Positions 32,091-42,087 of a stretch of 64,000 bases of DNA are shown piece by piece. A program made the position numbers and the translations under genes. The notes under the pieces are model-generated. The model had not been told where the DNA came from. It was given only the letters and a program-made list of their open reading frames with translations, and did not search any database. The DNA comes from Acidobacteriota bacterium (GTDB taxonomy: Bacteria > Acidobacteriota > Blastocatellia > RBC074), in the NCBI GenBank assembly GCA_019639255.1, contig JAHBSF010000019.1:1-64000 (forward strand). The letters are read 5' to 3'. Within the stretch, counting starts at the first letter, position 1. Each line of letters starts with the position of its first letter.

Positions 32091-32960
32091 GACGAATCGT
32101 CCGCTGACATGGCAGACCAGTCATCGCCGGCCAATCACGAGGCGGAAATCGGCAAACCGGGGCTGTGGGCGACCGTGATGCAGCGGACCCACAACTTCGA
32201 CATATTCGGCCGTGCTGCTCAGCTTGCCTATTATCAATTGTTTTCGATTTTCCCGACGCTGATACTCGTGGCAATACTTCTATCGATGCTGCCGATGGAT
32301 AACCTGTGGGACAACCTGCTCGGTTATCTGCGCGGGGTTTTGCCGCCTCAGGCGTACGCTCTGATGGATGCAACTCTCGAACAAGCTTCGGGCCGTCGCC
32401 CTCACGGTCTGCTCAGTTTGAGTCTTTTTGTATTGATATGGGCGTCATCCAGCGGGATGGAAGCGTTGATCAGTTCGCTAAACGCAGCTTACGACGCCAC
32501 GGCTTCGCGCGGGTGGTGGCGGGAACGCGTGCTTGCAATATTGCTGACTCTCGGCCTTTCAACGTTTATTCTGATGTCCCTCACCATTGTAGTGTTCGGC
32601 AGCTCGATTATCAGCCTTGTTGCAGTGACCTACGGATACGGCGAGACTTTCAAGGCAATATGGAAGACGGCGCAGTGGCCCATTGCGGCGACATTCGTGA
32701 TGATCGGGCTGGATCTGATCTATTATTTCGCGCCGAATGTAAGGCAACCGTGGAGGTGGGTGACGCCGGGCGCCGCAATCGGCCTCGGCTGCTGGCTGGT
32801 GATTTCGCTGGGCCTCAAACTTTACGTTTCACAGATATACGACTTCAACGTAACCTACGGCGTGCTTGGAAGTTTCATGATACTGATGTTCTGGCTTTAC
32901 CTGACAAGCGCCGCGATTCTTTTCGGGGGCGTTATAAACGGAGCAATCCTTCGCCGATAA
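32061..32960 (+). CDS. YihY/BrkB family inner-membrane protein
   Basis: 299 residues with six predicted hydrophobic segments and the family landmarks FGRAAQLAYYQLFSIFPTLILV, SSGMEALISSLNAAYD, LIYYFAPN and PGAAIGLGCWLVIS. YihY/BrkB proteins (formerly misnamed ribonuclease BN) are integral membrane proteins of unclear transport or envelope function. A polar N-terminal tail of about 45 residues precedes the first helix and partly derives from repeat-like DNA. The ATG overlaps the stop of the M36 gene. Confidence 0.85.
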   Translation: MTEQNQKQPVDESSADMADQSSPANHEAEIGKPGLWATVMQRTHNFDIFGRAAQLAYYQLFSIFPTLILVAILLSMLPMDNLWDNLLGYLRGVLPPQAYALMDATLEQASGRRPHGLLSLSLFVLIWASSSGMEALISSLNAAYDATASRGWWRERVLAILLTLGLSTFILMSLTIVVFGSSIISLVAVTYGYGETFKAIWKTAQWPIAATFVMIGLDLIYYFAPNVRQPWRWVTPGAAIGLGCWLVISLGLKLYVSQIYDFNVTYGVLGSFMILMFWLYLTSAAILFGGVINGAILRR

Positions 32961-32979
32961 CCACGACTCTGAACTCTTC

Positions 32980-33020
32980 GCTTGTTTCGTTTCATTTCGT
33001 CTGTTCCGTCATCTCTCTTT
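32980..33020. repeat. Family A right half copy
   Basis: TTGTTTCGTTTCATTTCG and TCTGTTCCGTCATCTCTC: the right arm only, between convergent genes. It encodes the last ten codons of the phospholipase D gene. Confidence 0.8.
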
Positions 33021-34503
33021 TCTCCTGATCCGTGTGTTTATTGTCAGACTGGCCGGGCGCGCCCCTTTTCTTCAGCCGCCAGGCGCGCAATAACAGCGCC
33101 AATGAAAACCACCCGATAATAAAACCGAGGGGATACGCCATAGCCCTTGGCCACTTGAATGAAACGGCGGATATCGCGGCCAACAGCGCCGCCGCAGCGG
33201 CAAGGAGTTTTGCATCGGCGATCCCAAGCAGTTGCTGGTTTGTCAAAGCAGCGTCCACGGCCTTGCTGAGACTTAGCGCGCCGGCTACAACTCTTCCCGC
33301 GCTGCCCGTACGTCTCCTGACACGGGGACGGCGACCGCGCTCGGGATTGCTGGCAATCACTTTCTTTCGTGGGCTGAGCACAATCTCGGTGGATTGCATC
33401 AGATCGTCCAAATACATTTCTTCCATCTCGACGGCAAATGCATCGTCCTCAACCGCTACATCCAGTTCCCAGTTACTCAGCCAGCTTGCGAGATTCAGGT
33501 TGGTAGAACCCACGCGCGCCCAGTGGGAATCCGCTACGGCGGTCTTTGCGTGAATCATAGGCCCATTCCACTCGAAAACGCGTATTCCGCCTTCGAGCAG
33601 CGGACGGTATCCCACACGGGAAAGCGCTCGCAGCACGGGGATGTCGCTGGCGCCGGGTACAAGCAGGCGAACGTCGACGCCGTCGCGTGCGGCGGCAATC
33701 AAAGATTGAAGATAACTCGGTGTGGCGGCGAAATATGCGTCAGTAAGCCAAAGTCTTTCACGCGAAATTGCGGTAATAAGTTGATCAAGGCGATACAGCC
33801 CGCTCACTTCCGGTTCCGTCGCGATTACCCGCAGGAGCGCATCGCCAACCGGTTCGATGTTTTCGCGAGATATCAACTCTTCCTGCGGAAGCGGCGGCCC
33901 GGCCGTCTCCCAGGCGCGGGCGAATGCCTGCGTAATATCGGCTACGGCAGGACCTTTAACCTCCACGCCCGTATCGCGCCACGGCGCAACTCCGCGATCT
34001 ATATCCCCGACCCACATCCGGCCAACGCACAACCCCGTCACATAACCCAGGGTTCCGTCTACGACAATGGTCTTCCGGTGATCGCGCATAACCCACGCAA
34101 ACGGATCGGTGAAGTGTGGAGGGTTGAAACACCGAACCTCGACGCCGGCATCGCGCATGCGCCGCCAGAATCGCGATGAAGTTTTGCCCAAACCGCCGAC
34201 CCAGTCGTACAGCACGCGAACGCTTACTCCTTCGCGGGCCTTTTGCATCAATGCATCGGCAAACTGTAAACCCACGCTGTCTTCGTGGATGATATAGCTT
34301 TCAAAGTTGATTGATTTTTCGGCCTTTGCAATGGCTGAAATCCAGGCCGGGTAGTTCTGGGCGCCGTCTTTAAGCAGGGTTATGCAATTGCCGGGGATCA
34401 ACGGAGCGCCCGCAGCGCGCGAAAGCGCCTGGTTTGCGAGCAGCTTCATCGATGAAGCCCGGCCTGCAACAAAACCGCCGACTTTTCCTGGGGACGTCAC
34501 CAT
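32992..34503 (-). CDS. Phospholipase D family / cardiolipin synthase-like protein
   Basis: 503 residues with two PLD motifs: HRKTIVVDG (His142, Lys144) and HAKTAVADS (His318, Lys320), each followed by the conserved Gly/Ser context (GLCVG, GSTNLN). The C-terminal third has two hydrophobic segments ([23 protein letters not shown] and [17 protein letters not shown]), unlike classical ClsA, where membrane helices are N-terminal. Bacterial members usually condense phosphatidylglycerol to cardiolipin. The final residues [10 protein letters not shown] come from a family A repeat. Confidence 0.85.
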   Translation of the reverse strand: MVTSPGKVGGFVAGRASSMKLLANQALSRAAGAPLIPGNCITLLKDGAQNYPAWISAIAKAEKSINFESYIIHEDSVGLQFADALMQKAREGVSVRVLYDWVGGLGKTSSRFWRRMRDAGVEVRCFNPPHFTDPFAWVMRDHRKTIVVDGTLGYVTGLCVGRMWVGDIDRGVAPWRDTGVEVKGPAVADITQAFARAWETAGPPLPQEELISRENIEPVGDALLRVIATEPEVSGLYRLDQLITAISRERLWLTDAYFAATPSYLQSLIAAARDGVDVRLLVPGASDIPVLRALSRVGYRPLLEGGIRVFEWNGPMIHAKTAVADSHWARVGSTNLNLASWLSNWELDVAVEDDAFAVEMEEMYLDDLMQSTEIVLSPRKKVIASNPERGRRPRVRRRTGSAGRVVAGALSLSKAVDAALTNQQLLGIADAKLLAAAAALLAAISAVSFKWPRAMAYPLGFIIGWFSLALLLRAWRLKKRGAPGQSDNKHTDQEKREMTEQTK

Positions 34504-34522
34504 AGGAGTTGCAAATTATGAT

Positions 34523-34678
34523 CTGAATCAATTCACTAATTCACTGTAGAATTGTACACACAACGTTGCCCACAACTCAGTACGCACACGCACTCGCGTG
34601 TGTTTATTCGCAGCCGATAGCACGCTTTAGCGCGTGCGTACCCATGCATATGTCCCAACGTTTCGCGGTCTGATTTAG
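34523..34678. repeat. Family B MITE-like element (diverged copy)
   Basis: 156 bases with ends CTGAATCA and TGATTTAG. It keeps the outer blocks shared with the copies at 42232 and 62105 (TCCCAACGTTTCGCGGTCTG near one end, GAATTGTACACA near the other). The core holds the REP palindrome GTACGCACACGCACTCGCGTG and GCGCGTGCGTACCC. Confidence 0.8.
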
Positions 34679-34682
34679 TGCG

Positions 34683-34913
34683 CTGTAAAGAAAGTTCTTT
34701 GAGTTTTTCAGCCGCGGAGCGGCGAAAGATCTGTAGCCCAGGGCGGCGAGCCCTGGGTATGTGTAGAGAAGCGGCGCCAGCCCCGGAGGGGCGGAAGAGC
34801 TTTCGCCCTTTCAGGGCTCGGACGTTCATTTTCTACTGACCTGGCGCTCACGCACCAGGCTACAGATCTTTCGCCGCTCCGCGGCTGAAAAACTCAAGGA
34901 ACTTTCTTTACAG
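34683..34913. repeat. Family C nested palindrome
   Basis: 231 bases with nearly perfect arms of about 57 bases: CTGTAAAGAAAGTTC, TTGAGTTTTTCAGCCGCGG and GCGGCGAAAGATCTGTAGCC return in reverse complement at 34857-34913. Inside are smaller hairpins (CCCAGGGCGGCGAGCCCTGGG region; AGCCCCGGAGGGGC; GCCCTTTCAGGGC). It lies 50 bases beyond the 3' end of the molybdopterin oxidoreductase gene. I see no coding sequence in it. Confidence 0.9.
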
Positions 34914-34962
34914 TGTATTTAGTATTCTACTCTAAAAGCCCCGCACATCCGGTTTCATCCTT

Positions 34963-37062
34963 TCAGGTCGCCGCGATTCGGCCTGACTTTCCCAGACCTT
35001 GCACTTCAACCAGAACATCGTAAAACGTCGCGGCACGACCCAGATCGGTCAACTCCTGAGATGTAACTTCATTGGCATTGCGGCCGTCGGGCGAGAGCTT
35101 TTTCCACCAGATCGAAAGCGCAACCACAACGCCCGGCCGCGCCTTGTCCGTGACTCGGGCTACGGCCGAAAACTCGCCCCTTGCATTGTAGATTTTCACC
35201 TCATCGCCATCGCTGATTCCCCGCTTTTCGGCATCCTGCGGATGAATGTCCAGCCGGGGTTCCTTTTCCGCTCGTATGAAACTCGGCAGGTTTGCAAAAC
35301 TAGAATTGAGAAAGTTGTGCGCCGGAGGTGTGATGAGCGCCAGTGGAAAACGCTCCGCAAGTTCCGGCGCCGACTGTACCGACTCGCGCGGCGGTATGTA
35401 GGTCGGCAACGGGTCGTGCCCTTCCCGAAGCAATGATTCGCTATAGAACTCGCATTTCCCCGAGGGCGTCAGAAAATTCCCTTCCGCAAACGGCGCAAAT
35501 CTTTCGGGTACGTTGAGGCGTACCCAGCCGCGATCACGCAGTTCCTGTATGGTCGTTTCGGGCATCCACTTGTGACCGCTTTGCAGGGCCTGCGCCGCAA
35601 TCTCTTCGTCCGTATCCCCGAAACAATCGTCATCAAAACCCATTCTCTGAGCGAGCAGCCTGAACACTTCCGTGTTTGGTTTGGACTCGCCGAGCGGGTC
35701 GATTGCAGGGTTGTTTGCGATGAGGTAAAGATGACCGTAGGCTTTGTGCAGATCGAACTGTTCAAGCTGCGTCGTGGCAGGCAGCAAAATATCGGCGTAA
35801 TCCGCCGTATCGGTCTGGAAAATCTCGTGCACGACGGTAAACAGATCTTCGCGTTTAAAACCCTCAATAACCCGGCGCGAATCCGGGGCCACTGCGACGG
35901 GGTTTGAATTGTAAACAAACAGCGCACGAATCGGCGGATCGTTCAGTTCAAGCAGCGCATCTCCAATCGCCGACATGTTTATCGTGCGAGGCTGGTTCCA
36001 GATCAGGTCCGGCCTCTCAAGCCCAGCGGTGTTGATTCCGAAGGCGCCGGATGTTGACAGCAATACGCCGCCGGCGGGATCGCGCCAGGCGCCTACAAGC
36101 GCGGGAAGACACGCAATCGTGCGGACGGCCATACCGCCCCCTGCGTGACGCTGCAAACCGTAATTCAGACGTATCACCGCCGGACGAATACGCGCGTACT
36201 CGCGCGCAAGCTCGACGATTCTTTCGGCGGGCAATCCCGTAAGTGACGAGACTCGCTCGGGGGGATAATCGTGTACCCTGTCCGTTAATGCCTCAAAACC
36301 CAGCGTGTACCTGTCGATGTAATCCCGATCGATCAGATTTTCGCCAATAATGGTATGCATCATGCTAAGAGCGAGCGCTGCGTCGGCGCCTGGAATGATT
36401 GCGAGATGCTCGTCGCATTTTTCCGCCGTAAGACTGCGATACGGATCGATTGCAACCACTCGCGCGCCCCTTCGTCGCGCCTCGACAATCTTCGGCCAAA
36501 GATGCACATTCGACGTAATCGGGTTCGAGCCCCAAATAAGAATTAATCCAGCCTCGTCAAAACGCTCGGGATCGGTACCTACCGAGCCGCCGATCGTCGC
36601 CTTATAACCGGCGGCGCCGGCCGTAGCGCAAATCGTGCGGTCCAGCAGCGATGCGCCCAGTTTGTGAAAAAATCGACGGTCCATAGACGAGCCGTTGAGC
36701 AACCCCATCGTTCCCGCATAACTGTACGGCGCAATCGCCTGCGGGCCGTCGGGTGAAACGGCGATCTGCCGAAACTTTTCCGCGATCGTATCCAGCGCTT
36801 CATCCCAGGTTATTCGCGCAAACAGCCCTTTGCCCTTATCTCCGATTCGCTTCATCGGATACAACACGCGTTGCGGGCTGTATGTACGCTCGAGATACCG
36901 GTTGACCTTGGTGCAGAGAAAGCCGTCGGTTGTGGGATGATCTGCCGCCCCGATAACTTTGGTCGCTTCGCCCTGATCTACCGTGACGATCATCGCGCAG
37001 GTGTCTGGGCAATCGTGCGGGCAGGCGGCTCGCACCAGACGTCGATCGATACTTTCACTCAT
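34963..37062 (-). CDS. Molybdopterin oxidoreductase (DMSO reductase superfamily)
   Basis: 699 residues. The N-terminal 4Fe-4S ligands are Cys14, Cys18, Cys22 and Cys50 (CPHDCPDTC ... FLCTK). Molybdopterin-binding regions follow (LILIWGSNPITSNVHLWP, VVAIDPYRS) and the C-terminal MoCo-dinucleotide-binding domain (LALITPPAHNFLNSSFAN, IHPQDAEKRGISDGDEVKI). No twin-arginine signal is seen, so it is probably cytoplasmic. The family includes formate dehydrogenase-, thiosulfate- and polysulfide reductase-like enzymes; the substrate is not clear. No electron-transfer subunits are adjacent. Confidence 0.9.
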   Translation of the reverse strand: MSESIDRRLVRAACPHDCPDTCAMIVTVDQGEATKVIGAADHPTTDGFLCTKVNRYLERTYSPQRVLYPMKRIGDKGKGLFARITWDEALDTIAEKFRQIAVSPDGPQAIAPYSYAGTMGLLNGSSMDRRFFHKLGASLLDRTICATAGAAGYKATIGGSVGTDPERFDEAGLILIWGSNPITSNVHLWPKIVEARRRGARVVAIDPYRSLTAEKCDEHLAIIPGADAALALSMMHTIIGENLIDRDYIDRYTLGFEALTDRVHDYPPERVSSLTGLPAERIVELAREYARIRPAVIRLNYGLQRHAGGGMAVRTIACLPALVGAWRDPAGGVLLSTSGAFGINTAGLERPDLIWNQPRTINMSAIGDALLELNDPPIRALFVYNSNPVAVAPDSRRVIEGFKREDLFTVVHEIFQTDTADYADILLPATTQLEQFDLHKAYGHLYLIANNPAIDPLGESKPNTEVFRLLAQRMGFDDDCFGDTDEEIAAQALQSGHKWMPETTIQELRDRGWVRLNVPERFAPFAEGNFLTPSGKCEFYSESLLREGHDPLPTYIPPRESVQSAPELAERFPLALITPPAHNFLNSSFANLPSFIRAEKEPRLDIHPQDAEKRGISDGDEVKIYNARGEFSAVARVTDKARPGVVVALSIWWKKLSPDGRNANEVTSQELTDLGRAATFYDVLVEVQGLGKSGRIAAT

Positions 37063-37266
37063 GGATTTCTTTTACCTCAAATGCATTAATGCTGCCGAGT
37101 GCGGCAACCTGATTCATTTTAATAGAAGCAACAAACCAAACGGATTGAATTATATCTCAGGCAAAGTGTAAGGCTGAATCCCTCTGCGTACTTGATAGCT
37201 TTGATGAGGAATGGTATGAACGATTCTTGTTTATTCAGTGTTGAGAAATGTCTTTCATTCATCATC

Positions 37267-37830
37267 GTGCGTATTTTCGTTGCAGCAGAATTGCCCGAAT
37301 GGGTTAAGGAAGAGATCCGTACGCTTCAGGAATCGCTTGAGAAGGATCGAGCGTCGATTGCGTGGACGCCGTCGGACAACCTTCATCTGACGCTGAAGTT
37401 TCTCGGCGAGATAAACGACGGTGCGGTTCAGGGAGTTGCCGAAATCGTCCAAAATGCCGTTACTCCACGCAGGGCGCTCAAACTCGGTCTTGCCGGCGCC
37501 GGTGTATTTCCAGACGCACGAAATCCCCGAATCCTGTGGATCGGACTCAACGGACAAATAATGGAGTTGGTCAATCTTGCGGGCGTGATCGACGCCGATC
37601 TGGCGCGAGCGGGTTACCCGGCCGAATCGCGCGCCTATAACCCGCATCTGACCATAGGTCGGTTCAAATCGCCCGTTGGGGCACGCGATGTGATCGATCT
37701 CGCAAAGCGATATTGCCCGCCTGCGGATCTTTTCGAGATTCGAGAGGTGATCGTTATGCGCAGCATACTTCAACGCGGCGGTTCGCGCTACATTCCACTT
37801 CACCGCATCCCCCTGCTCATTACTGATTAA
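37267..37830 (+). CDS. thpR: RNA 2',3'-cyclic phosphodiesterase
   Basis: 187 residues, two-histidine phosphoesterase fold with both HxTx motifs: HLTLKFLG and HLTIGRFK. GTG 37267 is chosen because family members start MR(I/L)FVA.ELP; upstream in-frame ATG codons at 37192 and 37207 would add an unusual tail. No strong Shine-Dalgarno is seen. The enzyme opens 2',3'-cyclic phosphates on RNA ends (formerly called 2'-5' RNA ligase). Confidence 0.88.
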   Translation: MRIFVAAELPEWVKEEIRTLQESLEKDRASIAWTPSDNLHLTLKFLGEINDGAVQGVAEIVQNAVTPRRALKLGLAGAGVFPDARNPRILWIGLNGQIMELVNLAGVIDADLARAGYPAESRAYNPHLTIGRFKSPVGARDVIDLAKRYCPPADLFEIREVIVMRSILQRGGSRYIPLHRIPLLITD

Positions 37831-37835
37831 ACCGG

Positions 37836-37938
37836 TGATGACGGAACAGACGAAATAAGACGAAATAAGACGAAATAAACGGAAATATCCACCCTTTTCC
37901 GTATATTCCGTCTTATTTCGTTTGTTCCGTCATCTCTC
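37836..37938. repeat. Family A palindrome with tandem-expanded left arm
   Basis: Between convergent genes. The left arm contains three tandem ACGAAATAAG-type units, while the right arm has fewer matching units, showing that arm length changes by unit gain. It supplies the TGA of the DUF4870 gene. Confidence 0.92.
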
Positions 37939-38334
37939 AGCCGTCCGCCGCGCTGCTTCATCACCGATGAGCGGCAGCTTTACCGATACACCCTGATAGG
38001 AGCGGATCAGCAGCAACAGCCAGAGGATGCACGCCCCGCCGGCGGCGAGCAGAATCATTGCATTGAAGAAGACTTCGAGCGTGTGCGAGAAATGGCTGGA
38101 CGCCGAGGCGAAGGTTTCGAGAGTGAATATCGCAAGAAAGCTGGTCAGCCCGAGAAAAAGGCTTTGCCAGGCGTGAAATCTTACATAGCGGTTTTCCTTC
38201 TCCAGCAATAATACAACTACGGGCGTAATAGGCGGAAGAAGTACGAGATAAGCGAGTACAGCCGCAATATTAGGCTCCAAACCCAGGGTTTGTTGCGGCG
38301 CACTCGGTTTGATTTGCGCTGGCAGATCCGGCAT
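37930..38334 (-). CDS. DUF4870-type membrane protein
   Basis: 134 residues with three hydrophobic segments. The PNIAAVLAYLVLLPPITPVVVLLLEKENRYVRFHAWQSLFL region (landmarks AVLAYL, ENRYVRFHAWQS) is typical of DUF4870/Tic20-like small membrane proteins. Function unknown. The stop codon is provided by the family A repeat. Confidence 0.8.
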   Translation of the reverse strand: MPDLPAQIKPSAPQQTLGLEPNIAAVLAYLVLLPPITPVVVLLLEKENRYVRFHAWQSLFLGLTSFLAIFTLETFASASSHFSHTLEVFFNAMILLAAGGACILWLLLLIRSYQGVSVKLPLIGDEAARRTAER

Positions 38335-38475
38335 ATGATGACTCCGTTGATTCAGCTCTGCTAATCCTAAAGCATTTCAGGCCGATCCTGGAAAGGTTCG
38401 CCGAAATTTTCGGCTTCAGTCGTGTTCGCAATTCCGGTTGCCGCCGGAATCAGATTTGACTAGAATCCCTGCTTA

Positions 38476-40941
38476 ATGTTTCATGCTCGGTTGCACCGAG
38501 GGTCGCACAAGCGACGGACACAGGAATTGACGATTGCCCGCAATGGAGCGGATCGTCGCCGGAACGTGAATCAATTGACGACTAATCGCATCGACACTCC
38601 TGCGGAGTCCGGGCTTGATCCCCGACCGCCCGTTTACTGGCGGGTCGAGGGTAGTCTGGTCAATCTGAGTGCTGTTCGCCCGGTCGCATTCTTCACCTGG
38701 AATGCACAGCGCTTCTCGGAACGATGGAAGCGGCGCGGCGGCCTTTTTCTGCTCGCATTGATCCGGCCTTTGCTCTACGCCATCGACCGCCGGTTTGCCA
38801 CACGGGTATTACACACGCTACTGCGCGGCATCAGCCGGGACAGGCTGAATCTGCTTGGCGAAGAATACTTCCACTACATCCTCAAACCGAAACTGCGCCC
38901 CGCGGCAACCGCCAGGTTGAGCGAACTGCTCGAGGCCGGCGAGCGCGTCGTGCTCGTTACCCAGGCTCTCGATCACGTTGCACGCCCGCTGGCCCAACAT
39001 CTTGGAGTGGAGCGTCTGGTCGCCAACCGATTGGAGTTCCGGGACGGACTGGCTACGGGCCGCCTTCTGTCGCCGGTAATAAGACCGAGACAGTTTCTTG
39101 CGCGAATTGTCGGCCGGTCGCCCGATGGGCGGCTGCCGGGCGAAAAGCTTGCTCGCAAGCTCGGATTCCAGAACGGTGAATCCGGGCTTCGAGATGCTAC
39201 CGTCGATCTGGCAAAACCGGAGATCCCGACTGAACGGGCGCTCGTACTGTTTGAGCCGCATCATCGCGTTGAGAATCTTTCCATACACAGGGCCTTTTCC
39301 GGGCGCCGCATCCTGCTGATCGGATTTACAGGATTCATCGGAAAGGTCTGGCTGGCCAAGATACTCAAGGAATTGCCCGAAGTCGAGAAAGTTTACCTGC
39401 TCATACGCAATCAAAGATCAGTTGCCGCTGAGCGCCGTTTCGAGAAAATCATCGAGGAATCCCCGGTTTTCCGGGAGTTTCACGATCGCTATGGCGAAGA
39501 TCTCGCCCGCTTCATCGGTGAAAAAGTCGAAGTGGTTCAGGGCGACGTAACGCTGCCCGGTCTGGGGCTCGAACCCGATACGCGGCTTCGGCTCGCTGCC
39601 AATCTGGATTTGATAGTCAACAGCAGCGGGCTGACGGATTTCAATCCCGATCTGCGTCTTGCACTCTCCATAAACGTCGACGGCACGCTGAATGTGCTGG
39701 ATTTCCAGCGCGAATGCCGGCAAGCACGGCTCCTTCACCTGTCGACATGTTATGTCGTAGGCTACCGGGACGGGCGCATTTCAGAACAACTGATACCCAA
39801 TTACAATCCGAAAGCCTTGCCGGTTTTCAGTGCGGAACTGGAGTACCTGCGCCTAAAGGAAATGGTGCGCGATGCCGAAGCGCGCTCTGAGTCATCGGAA
39901 GTTACTGAGCAGTTAAAAACCGGACTGCGAGGACGCAATTCCCGGCCGCCCAGTGAAGCCGAGGCGGCGCCGCAGTTGCGCAAGGCCCGCAGCCGCTGGC
40001 TGCGAACCGAACTCACCGATATAGGTATGCAGCGTGCAGCCGAACTTGGCTGGCCCAATACCTATACTCTGACCAAGAGCATCGCCGAGTCGCTGATTGC
40101 CGAACGTGCAGCGGATCTTCCGGTAGCGGTTGTACGCCCCTCGATCGTCGAAACGTCGACCCACGATCCATTCTGCGGATGGAACGAGGGCGTGAATACT
40201 TCGGCGCCGCTATCCTATCTTCTCGGCACCTATTTCCGGCAGTTGCCTTCAAATGAGCGGAAATGCCTGGATATCATTCCGGTCGACCTTGTATCGCGAG
40301 GGATGCTGCTTATAGGAGCGGCGTTGCTGGAGGGCCGGAACGACCGGCTTTATCACCTGGCGACATCGGCGGCGAATCCGTGCAACATGAGACGTTCAAT
40401 AGAACTCACCGGACTTGCGCACCGAAAACATTACCGAGCGCAATCGGAGTTCGAATATCGGCTGCTCACTATGTTCGATTCAATACCCGTATCTAAGGGT
40501 AGATATCAGAAGTTGTCGGCGCCCCGCCAGAAAGCTCTCGTAAAAACTCTGCTCAGGATAATGGCGCCGCTGCCGATGGCGAGATCGCCTCTGATAAGAC
40601 GCGAACGCGACCTTGATCGTGTTGAAAAACTAATCGAACTTTACGAGCCGTTCATACTGCACAACATGTACATCTTCGAGGCAAGAAACATAGAACTGCT
40701 CGCCGCCCAGCTTCCTTCGGACGAAATCGCAACTTTCGGCTACGACGCCGGCCGCATCGACTGGTGGGAATACTGGATAAACATACATATTCCGGCCCTA
40801 CGCAGGTGGTCCTATCCGATCATTGAGGGTCGCCCGGCCGAGAAGGGTACGAGCCGGCCGTTTCGAATGAACACGGATCCGGCCGCCGCAGCGGGCGCGG
40901 GCGCAGGGACGCGGCGCGCAGACGAAGCGGCAGGAAACTAA
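38476..40941 (+). CDS. HAD-like pseudo-phosphatase / fatty acyl-CoA reductase fusion
   Basis: 821 residues. Residues about 50-250 match the HAD-IB domain that often precedes acyl reductases, but motif I (DxDGT) is replaced by R56-V-E58-G-S60, so the phosphatase is probably inactive. Residues about 275-680 form a male-sterility-type NAD(P)-binding reductase: GFTGFIG (283-289) and the catalytic pair Tyr530/Lys534 in YTLTK. A C-terminal 'sterile' domain follows (about 690-790, landmarks [17 protein letters not shown] and [14 protein letters not shown]). Fatty acyl reductases turn acyl-CoA or acyl-ACP into aldehyde or alcohol. The start is uncertain: ATG 38476 or GTG 38566. The downstream operon is separated from it only by an IS element. 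Confidence 0.8.
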   Translation: MFHARLHRGSHKRRTQELTIARNGADRRRNVNQLTTNRIDTPAESGLDPRPPVYWRVEGSLVNLSAVRPVAFFTWNAQRFSERWKRRGGLFLLALIRPLLYAIDRRFATRVLHTLLRGISRDRLNLLGEEYFHYILKPKLRPAATARLSELLEAGERVVLVTQALDHVARPLAQHLGVERLVANRLEFRDGLATGRLLSPVIRPRQFLARIVGRSPDGRLPGEKLARKLGFQNGESGLRDATVDLAKPEIPTERALVLFEPHHRVENLSIHRAFSGRRILLIGFTGFIGKVWLAKILKELPEVEKVYLLIRNQRSVAAERRFEKIIEESPVFREFHDRYGEDLARFIGEKVEVVQGDVTLPGLGLEPDTRLRLAANLDLIVNSSGLTDFNPDLRLALSINVDGTLNVLDFQRECRQARLLHLSTCYVVGYRDGRISEQLIPNYNPKALPVFSAELEYLRLKEMVRDAEARSESSEVTEQLKTGLRGRNSRPPSEAEAAPQLRKARSRWLRTELTDIGMQRAAELGWPNTYTLTKSIAESLIAERAADLPVAVVRPSIVETSTHDPFCGWNEGVNTSAPLSYLLGTYFRQLPSNERKCLDIIPVDLVSRGMLLIGAALLEGRNDRLYHLATSAANPCNMRRSIELTGLAHRKHYRAQSEFEYRLLTMFDSIPVSKGRYQKLSAPRQKALVKTLLRIMAPLPMARSPLIRRERDLDRVEKLIELYEPFILHNMYIFEARNIELLAAQLPSDEIATFGYDAGRIDWWEYWINIHIPALRRWSYPIIEGRPAEKGTSRPFRMNTDPAAAAGAGAGTRRADEAAGN

Positions 40942-40965
40942 GTAAAGATGTGACTACTCCGCCAG

Positions 40966-42087
40966 CTAAAGCAAGGCGGCTTCGCTCGGAAGATGTTTCC
41001 GATACTCGCGCAGTCCACGCGATTTTATAACTTTGGAACTTACATGATCTCTTGGTTCAGACAATCCGCAAGACTCGCAGTGATGCCAACGATCACTCAG
41101 GGTTTTGGGAACTTCTGCGCCACAGAGACACTCCTGAGACGTGCCCGGCGCGTAGACTTCTCCATACACTCGCCCAGCGTTCAAAGCTTTGTACGAGGTC
41201 TTATTGAGAAATCCGCCCCAAGCGGCGTCATTCACGGACTTGGCAAGTATCCCGCTCGCCAACCCTTTGATATTCAGGTTTTCGACAAAGATCGCGCCGT
41301 AGTTATTTACGAGAAACCGGCTGACTTTGTGCTGAAAGTCATTGCGTTGGTTCCTGATCTTTGCGTGAACCTTTTGGACGGTCTTGTTTGCTTTCTTGCG
41401 CGAATTACTTCCGCGCTTCTTTCGCGCCAACACCTGTTGAGCGTGGGCAAGTTTTTCTTCCGACTTCCTGAAGTGACGCGGATTTTCAACCTCCGTGCCA
41501 TCGGAGAGAACCGCGAAGGTGGTCAATCCGACATCAATGCCGACAGAGTTAGGGAGCACGGGAAGCGGTTCGGGTTCGACTTCGCAAGAAAAGCAAACGT
41601 AATACTTTCCGGCTTCGCGCAGCAGGGTCACGGTTTTGATCGTGCCTTCCACGGCGCGGTGAAGCTTGACCTTGATCTGACCAAGGCCTTGAACGCGAAG
41701 CTTCCCGTTGTGCAGCAATCGGCAACCGTCGCCATAACTAGGGAACGTGATGCTGTTGTATCGGTCACGCGACTTAAAGCGGGGAAATCCGGCTTTGCCC
41801 TTGCCTTCTTTGCAGCGACGAAAGAACGCTTTGAAAGTCTTATCCACGCGGCGCAACACGTCCTGACAGCAAGAGAAGTTCTCAAGCCCGCAATCGCCGT
41901 TAGCGCGAATCTCTTTCAGTTGATTCGCTTGATTGTAATAGTTGATCGAGACGTGACTGATGTTGTAGGCGTCCCGACGTTCTTGAAGCGCAGCGTTGTA
42001 GAGACCCTGCGCTTCGGCAAGCTGAGTATCCAAAAACTCAGTCTGCTTTTTCGTCGGGAACAATCTGTATTTGAAAGCTTGGCGCAT
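40966..42087 (-). CDS. tnpB: RNA-guided endonuclease TnpB
   Basis: 373 residues. N-terminal helix-turn-helix begins FKYRLFPTKKQTEFLD. RuvC-like residues are Asp in GIDVGLTTFAVLSDG, Glu in FVENLNIKGL and Asp in the RDHVSSK segment. The zinc finger is slightly unusual: CLCG (one residue shorter than the normal CxxC) and CESC. TnpB cuts DNA using an omega-RNA made from the 3' end of the element, which helps keep the IS in place. It starts directly after the tnpA stop. The reading frame is intact, so the nuclease may still be functional although its partner is broken. Confidence 0.88.
   Translation of the reverse strand: MRQAFKYRLFPTKKQTEFLDTQLAEAQGLYNAALQERRDAYNISHVSINYYNQANQLKEIRANGDCGLENFSCCQDVLRRVDKTFKAFFRRCKEGKGKAGFPRFKSRDRYNSITFPSYGDGCRLLHNGKLRVQGLGQIKVKLHRAVEGTIKTVTLLREAGKYYVCFSCEVEPEPLPVLPNSVGIDVGLTTFAVLSDGTEVENPRHFRKSEEKLAHAQQVLARKKRGSNSRKKANKTVQKVHAKIRNQRNDFQHKVSRFLVNNYGAIFVENLNIKGLASGILAKSVNDAAWGGFLNKTSYKALNAGRVYGEVYAPGTSQECLCGAEVPKTLSDRWHHCESCGLSEPRDHVSSKVIKSRGLREYRKHLPSEAALL

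Noticed and set aside
34504-34962. Short protein-coding gene in the repeat-filled gap (97-codon frame on the minus strand)
   Set aside because: The frame consists entirely of family B and C palindromes, without a ribosome-binding site.
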